From positions 71,542,661 to 71,606,660 of the forward strand of contig NC_133897.1 in assembly GCF_964199755.1 (NCBI RefSeq): a stretch of DNA of 64,000 bases, read 5' to 3'. The DNA is from Larus michahellis (lineage: Eukaryota; Chordata; Aves; Charadriiformes; Laridae). Of the stretch, positions 47,172 to 61,300 are shown one piece after another. The translations under genes and the position numbers were made by a program. Position 1 is the first letter of the stretch. Every line of letters begins with the position of its first letter. The notes beneath the pieces were generated by a model. The model saw only the letters and a program-made list of their open reading frames with translations, had not been told where the DNA came from and ran no database searches.

Positions 47172-48730
47172 TCTGATTTGACTGTGGGAAATGAAGATTC
47201 CTGGTTTTATGTTCCCATGGATTTGAAGATCTGATAGGCACCAGCAAAAGAAACGTGTCTTACCCTTGTGGTATTTAGTCAGAGATGATTCTGCTGATCT
47301 AATGTTGAGTGTTGTTGTAAATTGCTTTGTGTATCTTTTTTTTTAAAAAAACAAAACTGCATTTGATGCAGTTTTTAGCTGAACATACTTAAGTTTCATG
47401 CATGGCAATAAATGTTCCATTTTTTTATAGTTTTTGTACATTTTGAATTGCTTTGTATAACTAGATTCATTGGAACCACCATAGCTTTTTAGTGTGGATT
47501 ACTAGCTCGCAGGAGATCTTAAAATCAAGTAAGATGAAAGCTGCTTATCTGCACATATACATGCAGAGACTGGAATATTGCAGTATTGGTTATAAAGATA
47601 TTTTGAATACATATCCATTCTGAAAATAACAAAAGTTAGTCACATGTTAATGTCTTATATTCTGATACATTCTACAGATGCAGAATTATTCTAAATCTAG
47701 ATTACTGTCTTGCATGTGTAGGCACTGAGAGAACTGGCAAAGCATGGTAACGAATTGGCATATAGATGTTATTTTTGTACTTTTAAAAGGCTTTCTGTTG
47801 TATATATAAAGTTATTTCAGATTTTTTTTTTGTGCAAATCAGTTTTTTAATCTTGTTATCTTAGGATTTATGACATGAAATGTCAGTGTTCAGCAGTGAG
47901 GCTGTGATGAAATTGGTATGCAGAAGCTTCATGAAATTACAAATGAGTTGAGGTTTTTACAATGTTTGTCCCATCTTTCCTTGTACAGAAACTAAACTGT
48001 AGTTTTATACTTCAGCTTTTCAGCGTTTAACTTTGTACAAGAGACTATAGGCACATTCGTTTCAATGGCTTGGCATAGTAAATAAAATCCCTCCAAGGCT
48101 AGAGAAATTTCTAAAGTTCACTTTGCAAACAATCTTGATGGCCTAGCATCTCAGAAGTGGGTATCCAAGATGTACAGCTGGGAGGCTCGATAGCTTTGGA
48201 AGCCCGCAGTGGGGCTTTCGAATTGGGCAGCGCTGATGTGTGCGGTTCATCTCTCTTCTGTATGGGAAAAGCTCTTCTGAACCTGACCCTTGGTGCCTCA
48301 ATGTGGACAATGGTACTTTTAAGCCTGCAGTCTTGAACTTTGTCCCATAGCTTTTCGGATCAAAGTGAACTCTTTGCATACATTTTTGTTGTTTAGGTTT
48401 CTGTTCTCCATACGCCTTGTTGCTACTATGAGAAGTCCTACTCATAAAATCATGAAGCTAATAGTTGCCAAAGTGTGGGCTGCCATTAATGCTGTGAGCA
48501 CAGAATCCCTCTGACTAGTATTGCTGGAAAGACAAAGTGTATTTTTTTGAATTTTATTATTGTACAGTTGAGAAATAAGAGTTCATAAATGATCTAAATT
48601 CTGAAAATGTTCAGCCAGTTAGACTATTAATCTTCACACACTTTTTGAATTTCTTTTGTGTGTAATCATTTATAATAAGGCTGAATGTAATGGGGTTTTT
48701 TGTATTCAATAAATGTCTTTCACAAAAATG
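47172..48730 (+). other. DEK: DEK 3' UTR (end approximate)
   Basis: AT-rich and without a long frame. Three AATAAA signals lie in it: 47407-47412 (with a T-rich downstream stretch), 48081-48086 and 48708-48713. The last, in 'ttcaataaatgtctttc', is taken as the distal cleavage signal. Alternative 3' ends of about 0.25, 0.9 and 1.55 kb UTR are therefore possible. Confidence 0.65.
48708..48713 (+). terminator. DEK: Candidate distal polyadenylation signal of DEK
   Basis: Canonical AATAAA. The UTR length it implies (about 1.5 kb) is reasonable for DEK. Earlier AATAAA copies at 47407 and 48081 may also be used. Confidence 0.55.
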
Positions 48731-50666
48731 TAAATCAATTTTGATGATTTAACATTTGCTTAAATGTATAGTAAAAAGAAAAAAAACTATACAGAAACAG
48801 GTTGTTGTCTTTATCTCATCTGGTAGAAAGTATTCAAGCCTGATTCAGCAGGCTACTTTAAAGATACTGTTGTGGAAATGTGTGTCCTTGCACCAGGATA
48901 TGATTTTATATCTTCTGTGAAGTGGATTTAGTTTTGTTTTCCTTTTTTTTTCTCTGAACTATCTTAGCATAAAGAACACTTTTTAATTTGCAATTAAAAA
49001 CATCAGAAGTTTCTAAGTCCTGTTCTAAAGTGGTAAGTTACTTGTGTCAAGTTTTGTTGGGTTTTCAGATGGATTTTCTACAAATACTTGAACTGCCTTG
49101 TGATTTTTATGTAAATACACAAGTTAATTATGTGGGTCAGGAAGTGTTTTTAAGATGAGTGATTCCCAAGTATAAACACTTCTTAGAGTATACATTATAA
49201 CGAAAACTTACAAAAGATAGTGTACTTCTGTTTATTGTATATATGCATTACTTGCCACTTTGGAATTGTGCAGATGGAATGGAAATGAACTTTGAATCCC
49301 TCAAATACTTTGTTTAAATCTTTTAACTACAAATAAGTGTAGTTCTCAACAGAGAAGAAATGTCTGAGCCGTTTCCTTGCTAATCCATACCAGTCTGGCT
49401 GCAACTGATAACAAGATTCCAGCTCTTTCTACAACTGAGGGAAACGCTGCAAGACAATACTAAAAGGTAAATAAAATGTCCTGCTTATCCTGATGCTACT
49501 GAATTAAAAACATAGCTGATCAGGTCTATAAATCCGGTATAGACATGCTCAAAAAAAGTCAAAACTGGATAAAATGTGACTGAATGAAGTGTTCAGGCAT
49601 ATACCTTCCAGATGTTTAAGATTGTGCTGATTATTGTATCCTAGAAAAACAGTCCGAACTTCTTGATTTGATTGCTTACAGCATAATTCCTACAGTCCAG
49701 TGTATTGGTTCCTCTGTTTAGTTAAGTTTTTGGTATTCAGTATTTTGGTTGGTGACCTGTAAAACCACGCAAATTAACCTGAATGACATGCTTATATAAA
49801 CAATTGTTCTTATAAGTGAGTTAAGCACTTGAGGTAACAGTGTATGGGGCCCGGTTGGAGAAGGAAGATGGAGAGGGTTAGGTGGGGAAAGGGAAGAGTA
49901 GAAATTTTGAGTGAAAAGAGGTTACGCGTCTTTAGGAAAAGAGCTGAGTTAGAGTGGTGTGGTAACCCATGGTATATTGCTCAGGCACGTCTAATCAAGA
50001 CAAAATTAGTAAGGCACAACTTTTAAGTGTCATCTCAGGTTTTTTCCAGAAGCTCTAGACTAATAGCCCTCTTGGACCTGAGCAGGCTTATGGCATGTGT
50101 TCTTTCTGCATTATCATGTTACAAGGCACATGACAAAGCAAGATCTATGAATGTCTGGGTTTAGATCAGCCACTGCTAAAATGGACTTTAAAATACCCCT
50201 CTTGGAGCCCAATGCTTAATCTGGCCAAATAATGCCCTTGGCAGTCAGCATGGTGATTCCAGTAAGGTTTACTAGCTCTGATACTGTTTCAGAGAGAGGG
50301 TGGCTCATGACCACTTGGGTAGATCTAATTATTCCTGTTTCCAAATCCAAAAGTTGACTATAATCAAGTATGTTAGACTGAGCTAGATGAAACCATTCCT
50401 GAAAGAATTTCTGCTGGTGGTGGTTGTTATTTTAGTTCCCATTATTTAGGGAGAACAGTGGAAATTCTGTAAAGCGCTGAAGCATTGTCTGAAAACTTGC
50501 AACAAGAAATTTAGAAAAATCAGTGTTTCACTTGCTGAAAAAGTTAAGAAACATCTTGAATGTCGGTGTGTTATTTTCTTCCTTCAAAGAAATTTCTTCC
50601 CTGCCGTTGAATTTAGAAATATTTATTAAAGCAAGTAGCTGGAAGTTGTAGGTCTAAAAATTTATT
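48731..50666. other. Intergenic DNA between convergent DEK and KDM1B, left part
   Basis: No exon or repeat recognised. A G-rich 60-codon open frame at 49844-50026 has no known family. Confidence 0.5.
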
Positions 50667-51455
50667 CAGATGGATCTTGACTTGCAGAAGTGGGCTGACA
50701 GGAACCTACTAAAGGTCAACAAAAGCAAACACAGGATTCTGCTTCTGGGATGGAATAACCCATAAAACAGTGCAGGTGGGGACAGTGGTTTCTTTGTAAG
50801 CAGCTTTGCAGAAAAGGACCTGGATGGTGGCAGATGGTTCTCACAGACAATGAGCTGGACCCAGTTCAGCAGCATGCGTGCCCTTGTGATAAGGAACACT
50901 GTCAGCACTCTGGGCTGTTTCAGCAAGGGTGTAGCCATCAGGTTGAGGGAAGTGATTACTACCCCCTATTCATCACTTGTGAGCCTGCCTTGGGAGTGCT
51001 GTGTCCAGCTTTGGGCTCCCTGGTGCAAGACGGAGACAGACGTGGACATACTGGAGAGAGTCCAGTGGAGGGTCAGTTGCCAAGATGGTCAGGGGGCTGG
51101 AGCACAAGATGTAGGAGGGGAGGCAGAGAGAGCTGGGTTTGTTCAGCCTTAAGAAGAGAGAGATCGGGGGGATCATACTGCGGTCTGCAACTAGCAAATG
51201 GGAGAGCACAGGGAAGGCAGGAACAGGCTCTGCTTGGAGGTGACAGGCAAAAGGTGCCACCAGGGCAACTGGAATTACATGTTAGGGGAAGAAAAGCCTC
51301 AGCATGAGGGTGGTCACAGAGAAACGGGGTCTGGAGCAGTTGTAGAATCCCCATTGTTGATATTCAGAGCTCAACCTGGCAGGGTCCCGTGCAACCAGCT
51401 CCATGTTGGCCATGTTCCGAGTAAGGGCTTAAACCAGATGATCTCCAGAGGTCCT
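50667..51455 (+). mobile_element. Old CR1 fragment, copy B of a near-identical pair
   Basis: The same diverged CR1 as copy A, but with about 100 bp more on the 5' side ('gatggatcttgacttgcaga' to 'ctgggatggaataaccc', the usual CR1 RT region). It stops abruptly at 51455, before the CR1 3' end. Shared segment 50768-51455. Copy A lacks the 5' part and keeps the 3' end, so the two copies overlap rather than coincide. Confidence 0.85.
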
Positions 51456-54400
51456 GGGCATAACAGGATGGCAGTATTGCATAACTTGCCATGCTTCTTC
51501 ACCTGACCTTGTTCACTGGACTGTACTTAGTTGTAGACTCACTGCTGCACTTTTATTTCTGATCTAAATTTTAGACAGATGTGCTGAAAGGAAAAAAATA
51601 ATTCCCTCACACCAGCTATTCTCTTGGACTGTCATTCTTTGGGGGAGTGTGATGAAATCTCCTGATTTGTATGTTATTTTAAAAGATGCATTAGTATTTT
51701 GTTTCCATTTTAAAGATTGCTGTTATTAGAATGAAGTTAACATTTTTCAAGACTAGTGTCAGCTGTAACAAAAATAACTTCCTGCAGGGAGTTAGCATTA
51801 GGAGAACAAAGCGTGTCCTTGGGATACACTTTGAACTGCTAATCAAGTACGACAGAGTTAGGCGAAAGCAGTGAATCTTACACACAGTAACGTTTTCGCT
51901 GTTTCACACCTATATGTGGTACTTGCTGAAATACACTTTCAAAGGGAGTAGGAATTTATTTTTTTTTTTTAAGCTGCCTGCAGTCAGACTTAGGGCAAAT
52001 GACTATCTGACCCCTCCCACTCAAGAAGTACAATGTAGATAAGTGCTACCAGAATTTGTCACTGTTTGCGTTTTAAATGTGCTGGGTATATAGCCAGGCT
52101 TGCACATGCTTATAGTGATCTGTGCTAGTAGGCACCTTTTGGAATCGTGATCCTACAAAGTTTTCATACTGTTACGCAGTGAAAAGCATTAAGTGATTTT
52201 TCTAGTTATTTAAAAATTATGGGCCATGCTTCTAAACAATTATCACTGTAGGTTAAATTTCCTTTGGCTAAGGAAAATCTGATAGGAGCTTATGAATTGC
52301 TTTGTAAACCTTTGAGGCAAAAGACACTGACTGTTATGGTATTGTCCAAATAACAGCAAAGTTAATACTTAACGCTCAGAGAAGGCTGTAGAGCAGCAAT
52401 ACTAAGGAATTGTCTAGCTGGAGGAATGTACTAAAAGGAAATCTTAAATCAGTATCAAATACAACAAAAAAGTAGGCTTAGCTGCTAGTTAAATTTAAAG
52501 GGAAAAAAACCAAACCAAACAAAACATGAGCGTCCTGTGGATACTTTCCAGTTTTATTCTGCTGCTGTAACATAGTCACACAGAAGAGCTGAAGTGTAAC
52601 AGATCATGCTCTGCATTCAAATATTTTTTTATAACACTTAAACAAATCTACTCAAAGAAAACATTCCCCAGTTCTTTATTTGCAGGGAATAAATTAAACA
52701 CAAAAGAAAAACCACATACATGCTTGAAATAAACTTTAACATAAGTATTAAAAAAACTTTTGGGGAACATTAATTAAAGAATGAAGTCTCAGAACCAGCC
52801 TGATGTTCTTACACATTTCAAATGAACGTAAGTTAAAATGGAACATACTTTTTTTTTATTTACTCCTCAAACTTAAGTGCAGCACAACACAGTTTAAGTG
52901 CCTTGGCACCAAAATAATATACAAATAATTAATAGACTAGGCCATTGGTAAATTTATCAATTTTTATCCTTTTTTTAATGCTATAAGTGCGCAGCAGCTG
53001 AAGCCAAATGTGACAGTATTTGTTCATGTCCATCTTTATTCTTTAGAATATAGGATTTATCTACCTGCAAAGTTGTACATAGATGTAAAACCCCAAATAT
53101 AAATTAACAGGATGGAAGCATATGTCTAAAATCAAGCATGTTCAGGCAAACTTTGGTCTGCGGGAATGGATGCTGAGCTCAGCTTTGCAGACAGTTCCTA
53201 CCTAAAATGTGGTGTGTTTATATGTTGTTATTAAGCTGACAGAAGTTTTGACGAAGGTCAGCTGAATTAGCTGTTGAATATAATGTTTTGGGCTTGTAGT
53301 AATAAGCTTTTGTCCCACCTTCAGAAGATTCTCTCCTAATAACTTTGTCATATATGACAAAACTGGGAAAGAAACTTGGAACTCAAACATGCTGCTCTCA
53401 AACTTTCCTAGTTATACTGTAAGTTGGCCTGTAATATATGAAATCAACAAAGTGCAAATGATTACCAAAAGCAAAATCTGATGTCTGATTATCTTTTCTC
53501 ATCAGAGGATTTTGTCTTGCTTCTTATAGCCTTTAAATTACAATTTAATACTTAGAAATACTTTAAAACTGTACATACTAGCATTTATGTAGAAGAAAGT
53601 TATGGACAGTTACACTTTTCCTATTAATCCATATAATTCAGCTTTAAGAAGCAGAACAGAAATATATCTGAAAAACATCTAGTTATATAAACATCTTCAC
53701 CTTGTAAATTAGAGATTAAATAAAGGTATTTGACAATATCATAGCTACTCTAAAAACAAAATATTAAGTATTTAAGAAGAACTGCGTTTATTCAGTAGGA
53801 TTTTTCTTAAGGTTGCTTGTTGGGTTTGGTTTTTTCCAAGGATAGAGCTTTATGGAAATAAGCACTGTAACTCAAAAAAGTTTGCTGTGTCATTCTTAAA
53901 CGAAGAGACTAAAAAAAGAAAAGAGGCTATGCATGAGAATGGGAAGGGGAAAGAATAAGTGCTTACTTTCCTTCCAGAAATCATGAAGTCTACGCAATAG
54001 AGTTATAGGGAAGGTGTGGGGGAAGAGATCTAGAAGTTGGGTTTATTTTTTTTTTCATGAATACTGTTTTAGTGGAACAGTATTACAGCAGATATCCTGG
54101 TTGTGTCTGTCTTATTTCTACTGAAAAATATTTTTTTCTTCCCTGTCCCATGGAAAAGCTCTTGGATGCTTAGCCCTTACTGAATTGCTCCCTCAAGTTG
54201 TTCTTAATAATACTTTAATAATAAAATAATAATAAAAAAAAAACTTCAAGTCAAAGTGCAAGCCACCTTGTTTCAGCCCTTCATAAAAGTTAATATTTTT
54301 CCTCATTCATCTTCACTTATTTTTTAAATATAAAAGCTGAATGAGCTGTTAGGAACTTACAGTCCTTCACCCCTCACTGTGCACTCATATCAGTAGATAG

Positions 54401-55288
54401 TTCCTCTACTCAGCCCGAATGAATCTGGAAGTTTGTTTTCAAAATATCATAGAAATATAGTATTTTTAAGCTGTCCCGTTTCTACACGATCAGAAGCACT
54501 AGGCAAATCTAAACTTAGCCTATTATTGTAACAAGAATTTCTCTGAATAAGTAGTAGAGAATATTTCAAAATTTTTTGAAGTAATGTAAAAGTTAGTTTT
54601 TCAAGTTTTTATTAGCTACAATAACCTTTCTATGATTGCACTGTAAACTGTTCCAGCAGTCTGATTTAAAGGAACAAACTCGATATTTCAAAGCCTTCTT
54701 AGTGGAGGCTAAGAATATGAAAAATATTATAGAAAAGGTTATTGATTGCAAGTAGAAAGAATGATAGTTGAGTTCCTACAATAGTTCTATAATTTGTCTA
54801 GGCTATTCAGGCTTTTGGGAGCAAGTTTGAACTCCTATGAGCATAATCAACCTGAGAATCACAGTTAGTGGAAAATTCCCATTGTTATAACTAACTGCCA
54901 GCATTTTTAATGCTGTATGTTAACTTAGTCTTGTTTTAATCTGACCTTCTGAAATGAAGGTTTAAAATAGCATAGCATCACTTGAGCTATACAGAAGAGG
55001 ACTCTCAACAAAAGTTCCATTAGTTAAGCTGTGGCCAGGGACTCCAATGTCACTCTTGCTAGTAATACCTTAGCTGGAAAAAAAACCCCAACAATCTGTA
55101 TCATCAGGGTTTAAAAAAGGGGCGGGAGGGAGAAAGAGGGAAAAGGAAAATGGAAAATGAAGATTTTTATCTTCAGGTACCATATACTACTGAAGTACCA
55201 CTTAGGAAAAAGGCAGCAAATAAGAAATTTGAAGATAGTTTTACCCACAGAAAACAAAAATATATCTATAAACACAAAATTTCATTAC
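51456..55288. other. AT-rich stretch containing the KDM1B 3' UTR and intergenic remainder
   Basis: KDM1B transcription ends somewhere here. Minus-strand AATAAA signals (TTTATT on the + strand) include 54608-54613, 53787-53792 and several near 52.5-53.1 kb, so the 3' UTR could be about 0.7 to 2.7 kb. The sequence does not decide between them. No other gene or repeat was recognised. Confidence 0.5.
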
Positions 55289-55372
55289 TTAATATGCTGC
55301 TATTTTGCTTGCTTCTCGAACCCCACTCAAGTAAGCTCCTGTAACGGTCTGAGGAAAGTGCCTATTTGTGGC
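55289..55372 (-). CDS. KDM1B: KDM1B last coding exon
   Basis: 28 codons including TAA: 'ATNRHFPQTVTGAYLSGVRE' then 'ASKIAAY' stop. It completes the FAD-binding C-terminal motif begun by 'FFAGE' in the previous exon. Acceptor aaatacag|GCC. Confidence 0.95.
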   Translation of the reverse strand, partial: ATNRHFPQTVTGAYLSGVREASKIAAY

Positions 55373-58300
55373 CTGTATTTAAAAAAAAAAAAAGTTAATT
55401 GTTTCTGAAGCTATTAGAACAAATAGAATTTTAGTTTATAAGATTAGTTTTGTTTTCCTTAAGCATATATCAACATTTTTAAAAGCCATGGGAAACTTAG
55501 AAAGAATTTAGGAGGAAATATTTAAGATTTTTAGCAACTTCAAAATTTGCAAGCAAGTCAACTAGAAAAATTAGTGGTCTGTTTTGCTATCTGCACTTCA
55601 GTGGGGCAGGGAAGTTCTGTTCTAGTATAGAATGCACCTAAACCATCAGAAGCACGCATTTGTTCTGTCATTCCACTGTGGAGTAACAGAAAGGTAATTT
55701 CACTAAAAACACAAGTGGATTGTATAGTCTTCTCATGTTCTGTGCTTATTGATTACGCAGTTCACTCCTGACCTGAAATATCTGGCAGACTTTCCACGCC
55801 CAATAATAATATGAATAAAGAGGGTTCTGTGTCCAAATCACAAAACATTGCATATTTGTGTAACAGAATATTTATGTGCTACCTCTAGATTAATTGCGTT
55901 GGTTGGCAAAAGACAATCTTTCATAAGAAATAGCTCACTAATAACCTTAACCAACAGTAACAAAGATACTTACTTCACCAGCGAAAAAAACTTTTCCTTG
56001 TATGTCTTCAGCTATAATGTCATAAGCTTCACCACTGCCCCCTGTTTTTACAAAACTATATGCCATCTGGAGCCAAGGGTCTTTGCTCCATCGGGTAACA
56101 AAAAACTTCACTGGTTCAGGAACCTCCTGCGTAATCAAAAGAAAAGTTATGTGCTGCAAAGAAAAGCTCGTATTTGCATAGTTTTTTCTGATAAACAGTT
56201 TATTGTAACCTTTAGAGTATACGTAGACTCCAAGACCAGACTGGATGGGGCTTTGAGCAACCTGGTCTAGTGGAAGGGAGGCTGGAACAAGATGATCTTT
56301 AAGGTCCCTTCCAATCCAAACCATTCTATGTAGTAGTATTATGATACAGATTAGATCACATTCTGGAATTAAATTTGAATTTTCTTTATTATACTACTAA
56401 CTGCAAAGATAATTTTGTTTGCTAGACTTGCCTGATGTCTGAAACATCACAGTTGCACTGTTTTGAATGCAACAAATACGGATATTGTAATATACCTAGA
56501 ACTACACACAAGGAAAAACAATTCTCAAAAGAGATACATACTCTTGCAAACAGATAATACTGTTATCAACATAATTCAACACATTTGCATGTATAATGTA
56601 AGAACCTTACATTTTGGTAAGGTATGATGCTTTGCTACATCTAGCTTGTTAAATCTCAAAATGTAATCTTCATCTTGGAGATAACTTTATTCCAAGGGGG
56701 AAAATAACATTACTTAGCTAAGATCAGAATATGAGCTGGCTTGAAAACTAAGTTCAGGGAGAAAACAAAAACCAGAAAGTCAGAGTGTCTGTAGCTAAGC
56801 CATGACAGTAATACTGTGTATTCTTTGTCATGTTGCAGCATGCAAATCCCACACAATTCTACCAAAATCAGCCTGGATAACCATTGTATGAAGGCTTAAT
56901 CAACTACAGCTGTGTCTTACTCTTGAGGGACTTGTGACAAGAAAGCAGAAGCATCCTGGCTGCCTCTTACATGACATCTGGTATCAACAGATAAACTATT
57001 CCATTCAGGTAGCACATGAGAGACTAAAGCTCAAGCAATCAAGACAATGGTTAGCCAAGTATGGCAAGTTTCATGGATGTTCTGATGCACATCTGGAAGC
57101 TATCTTGTCATTGAAAATCCTGATGCATTGTGGACAGATGACTGAAATTCACAACTGCTACAAACCACCGAGACAGACATGAAAATCGCTCTAGACTAGA
57201 ATGGCACCAAAGACCTGTTTGCTACCTCGACATTCTCATGAGATCAAAATAGCAGGTATGTGGATTTACATTGCACTTCATTCTGGTAACTGTAAAGCCA
57301 TTACCAAAAGCATGTTTTCTAGGAAAAGTTGGGCTTTCAGATGCTGAAGTTTCTTCCCAAGATCCTTAATTCTAATATCTGAACCATCAGTAAAACTTGA
57401 GAGATCACCCATGAACATTAACTCAAGCATTCCTTGGGATCTAACTGCTCTAAGTAATTTAACTAAGGCATTACTGTTTATAGACTGGAAAACAAATAAA
57501 ATTACTAAGTGATAGTCTTCTGCTTGCCCCGAATTTCTCTGCTTTTCCTATTTGTTTTTATCTGGGTGATGAGGTGGGGGAAGACAAAAAGGTAGAAATT
57601 TGTATCTAAGACTTTTTTTATTTTATTTTATTTTTTTACAGTCAGAACGTAGGGCCCTTGATAGACCATTTTGCCTGTACCTCCATCCCAAGACAACTCA
57701 GGAAGGGTTCTGTCTTATTAGAAGAGCAAGGTATTGATTTGGTTTGGAGGTGGGGTGGTGGTGTCATTTTGGTTGCTTTTTACATAGAAGCAGGGGGAAT
57801 CACAATCAAATTTATCTAGCTTAAAGCTTTTATGATGTATTGGAAGTGGTGATGACCAAAAAAAAATAGTTTGGAAAAAGTGACAGCTAAGAAAGAAGTG
57901 TATTTGTGTTACCTACCTAAAGTATTGATTTTAATTAATTTTCCTTTCTAAAAGTACTTTAAAGGATTGTAGTTCATTTCTGTTATGCATTATCATTTTC
58001 CTTCAGACTGATCTAAGATAATTCAATTCCCATTCTTCACACAAAAGACCAAACGTTTCCTCAAAGGAAGCATATTCCCTCAAACTGACACAAAAAGAAA
58101 TAGTTTGAAACGTCAAAGGTTTTCCTATATGTTATAAAATAAAACAACCAAAAGCTTTACTGCTGTTAGCAAGTTCATTCATCTCCTAAGAAAAGGGGCT
58201 TCTCTTACCTGCTCCTTAAACAGCTCTCGAAGTACAGTCATACACTGTTGCAGTACTTGTTTATCATCTAAATTCTTAATGGTTGCTACAGCATCTCCAG

Positions 58301-61300
58301 TGACCACTGACATTAAAATGCTTTGTTTGCCCTAAAATCAAGACATTAACACATGAGATCATTTCAAAATTATTAGGTTATTAAGTATTTCTTTAAGAGT
58401 CCCTTTTAATTGGTATTGACAAAGATTTTCAGCTGCAAAGCAACTTCTGTTATAGAGGAAAGAGTTTGATTCCTTAGAATAAAGGGTGTGTGTTCTACAG
58501 TATTTATGCTCAAACCACTAACGTCCTCTGATGTCTTGTTCACGGAGCTGTGTTACAGTCAGCCCCTTCTACGACTTGCTGAATTAACTGAAAACTTCCT
58601 ATCTACCTATTTAAAGGCTATACAAAAAGATTTGACACTCATAGTGTCATAGAATAGCACACAGATTCTCAACTCCTTTAAAGAACTCTCCCTCTTGCTT
58701 ACATAAGGCAAGTCTTCTGTTACTAAACTTGATAGCTAGCAGAGAATAGCTATCAAGCACATTAGGAATTATATCTAGTGTCTCTGGAGAGCACTAGCAC
58801 ACTGAACCTCATGTAGAATGAACTTTAAAGTACTGAAGAGAAAACTTCTTTAAGGAAAGTCATATAGAAATAGTGTAGTAACTGAGCACAGCCTTCAAAG
58901 GATGGTTTCCTTTTAGAGTGAACCATAAGATTACAAAATGGCCTTTTAATATCTGCCAATTAGTAAGCAGCAGTTGTTGTAAAAGTATGAAAGGGTACGA
59001 TATAAATGTGTAATGTGTCTGCTTGGAACTGGCAGGGAAGAGAAACTTGCACTGGTTTGAAATTGTTTTGAAATTCCTAAGTTTGGGACTGACCCTACAG
59101 ACCTCAGTTTCATACTAAACCTAGTGTTTGTCTCTTCTGCTGCTCTACATAGTTATTCAGGCTAGTGCAAGCCATTAAGTATTAATAAGCCAGCATGATT
59201 TTTTTTTTTAACAGGATTTTTAGCTGATTTAAATAGGGGAACAGAAGTCCTAAACTGAAAGTGACTATAGACTTTTTCCCATGTTAGTACATCTATAGTC
59301 AGGTATTACAAAGTTGTTTTCAAGGTACTTTGTGAATAAAAGCATGTATATTATTTTGCATCCAAACATAGGAAAACATTCCCATTTATTTGCAATGAAG
59401 TAACAATCAGCTTTTTCTTGATAAATAACACTGCTTCCATGTCTTTTAACAGTTGCAGGGGCGGGGGGAAGAAGAAAACCTTTATTGTTCAGTAATGCTT
59501 GCACCTGTATTCCAAACTAAATTTCTGAAGGGACAACAGAAAATACAGCTAGCACGTGATACCTCTGGATCCATGTCATAGAAAACACTAAAGAGCCCAC
59601 GTTGGCTGGAATTGGGTGGAACGTGACCAAAAAAATCAGCTCCTTGAATTTTACTGTCCCAAAATCTATAAGGAAACTGCAAGGCAATCTAGAGAAAAAA
59701 TGAGAGAGGGAGAGAGACAGAATTAAAGCATTTCATACTATAGAACTCAAAACTGGATATAGTATATGATGTTCTCCTAATGTTTTTTCCCTTTTCCACT
59801 CCATTATAGACACTGTTGCTATAACAGGGTCTCAACAGGGAACATATGGCCTGTTCTCCAAGGGGAACAGGGAAGGTAAAAAAAGTCTCAAAAATTGCAA
59901 ATGCACAGACAGTATTGAATTCACTGTGGAAAATGCTCAAATTCAGCAGAATTTCTACAAACCTAACGTAGAACTGAACTTAGTAATCCCCATCCTGTGT
60001 AGGGGGGTTATGAATCTTGCCTTTAAATTTCAGCATTGTTATAATCCGGTTTCTGGCATTACTTCTGTTACTGTTTTGTTCTAAGCACACATGCTACTAG
60101 GGATCTCTTCAGGACAGTCTGTCTTTTTGCATTGGGAAAAGGTAGGAGATTTTACATTGGCCAAATACACAACTTTCAGTATTATTCTGAAATAGTTTTT
60201 GTATTTATTAGGTCAAAAGCACCTGGAATAAGCATATTATTAGAATTTTGGAAGATCTGAGACTATCATAAAGGCTTGCTCAAAATCAGGCACAAAAAGT
60301 TTAAACTGTGAAGTGATTCTGCAATTTCTTTTAAAAACCCCATTAAGTTGGGAAATCTAAGAAACAGAAATGCACGTGATCCCCAACAGCATTTTGCTCT
60401 TCTGGGCTACTGTATATAAGTAAAACCAAAGGCATAATAAGTCCTGAGAAATACAGAGCAAAAGCAACAGGGACAAAGCAGCCAATGTTTCTATGAAAAG
60501 AAAATTAAATATAATCTGAAATTACTTACTTTCTCAATGACTCCTGCTCCCAAACTATTAATGGCTTTAATTTTTTTTTCTGACAGTGGAGGATTAAACT
60601 GAATGGCATTTTTCTGAAGAAGGGCTAGCGGTACAGTCACTAATACCTGAAAGAAATAATTACAGTCACAACCATTGCAAAAGCTGAATACTGCACTTAA
60701 GCCTCACAGCATCCTCTTAACTATCTTGGATTATCCTTCTAGAATTCAGCATAATACTCAGACATCTCTAAATTACTGTCTAGTTTTACTCCCCATTAAT
60801 GGGAAACACATGCCTTACTTTCAGGTGAGAACAGATCCTGCAGTTTACTGGTTTGAAGCTGTAGTCTGTTAAATTGCATGTATCAGAGTGGCTAACCATG
60901 CTACTACGATTAATACCTCCTGTAAAACATTCTCAATGGCTCTCAGATTAACAAAACCATCTTTTTGATAGGAGATAAGATGGCTGTTCTTTTGGTTTGG
61001 TTTTGTAATTCCTTCACAGATCCCTTCTCTTTAAAATATGCTCAGTAACACTGTTGATGTCAATCCAATCAACATCAAGTGTATGTATCATTTTAAAAAT
61101 TACTAAAAGCTAGATTATGCAGCATGAAGCAGGTGGGGATACAGGGAATAGGGGAGACTGAGAAATACGGGTGGTTAAACTGTCACTTTGAAGACCAGAT
61201 AAAAACCTATCTATCTGCATCGCATTTTTAGCACTACCTTTATAATGCTTAGTTCTTCAAATTAACTACTACTCAAAACTCAAGCATGCTCAGGGAAAAA

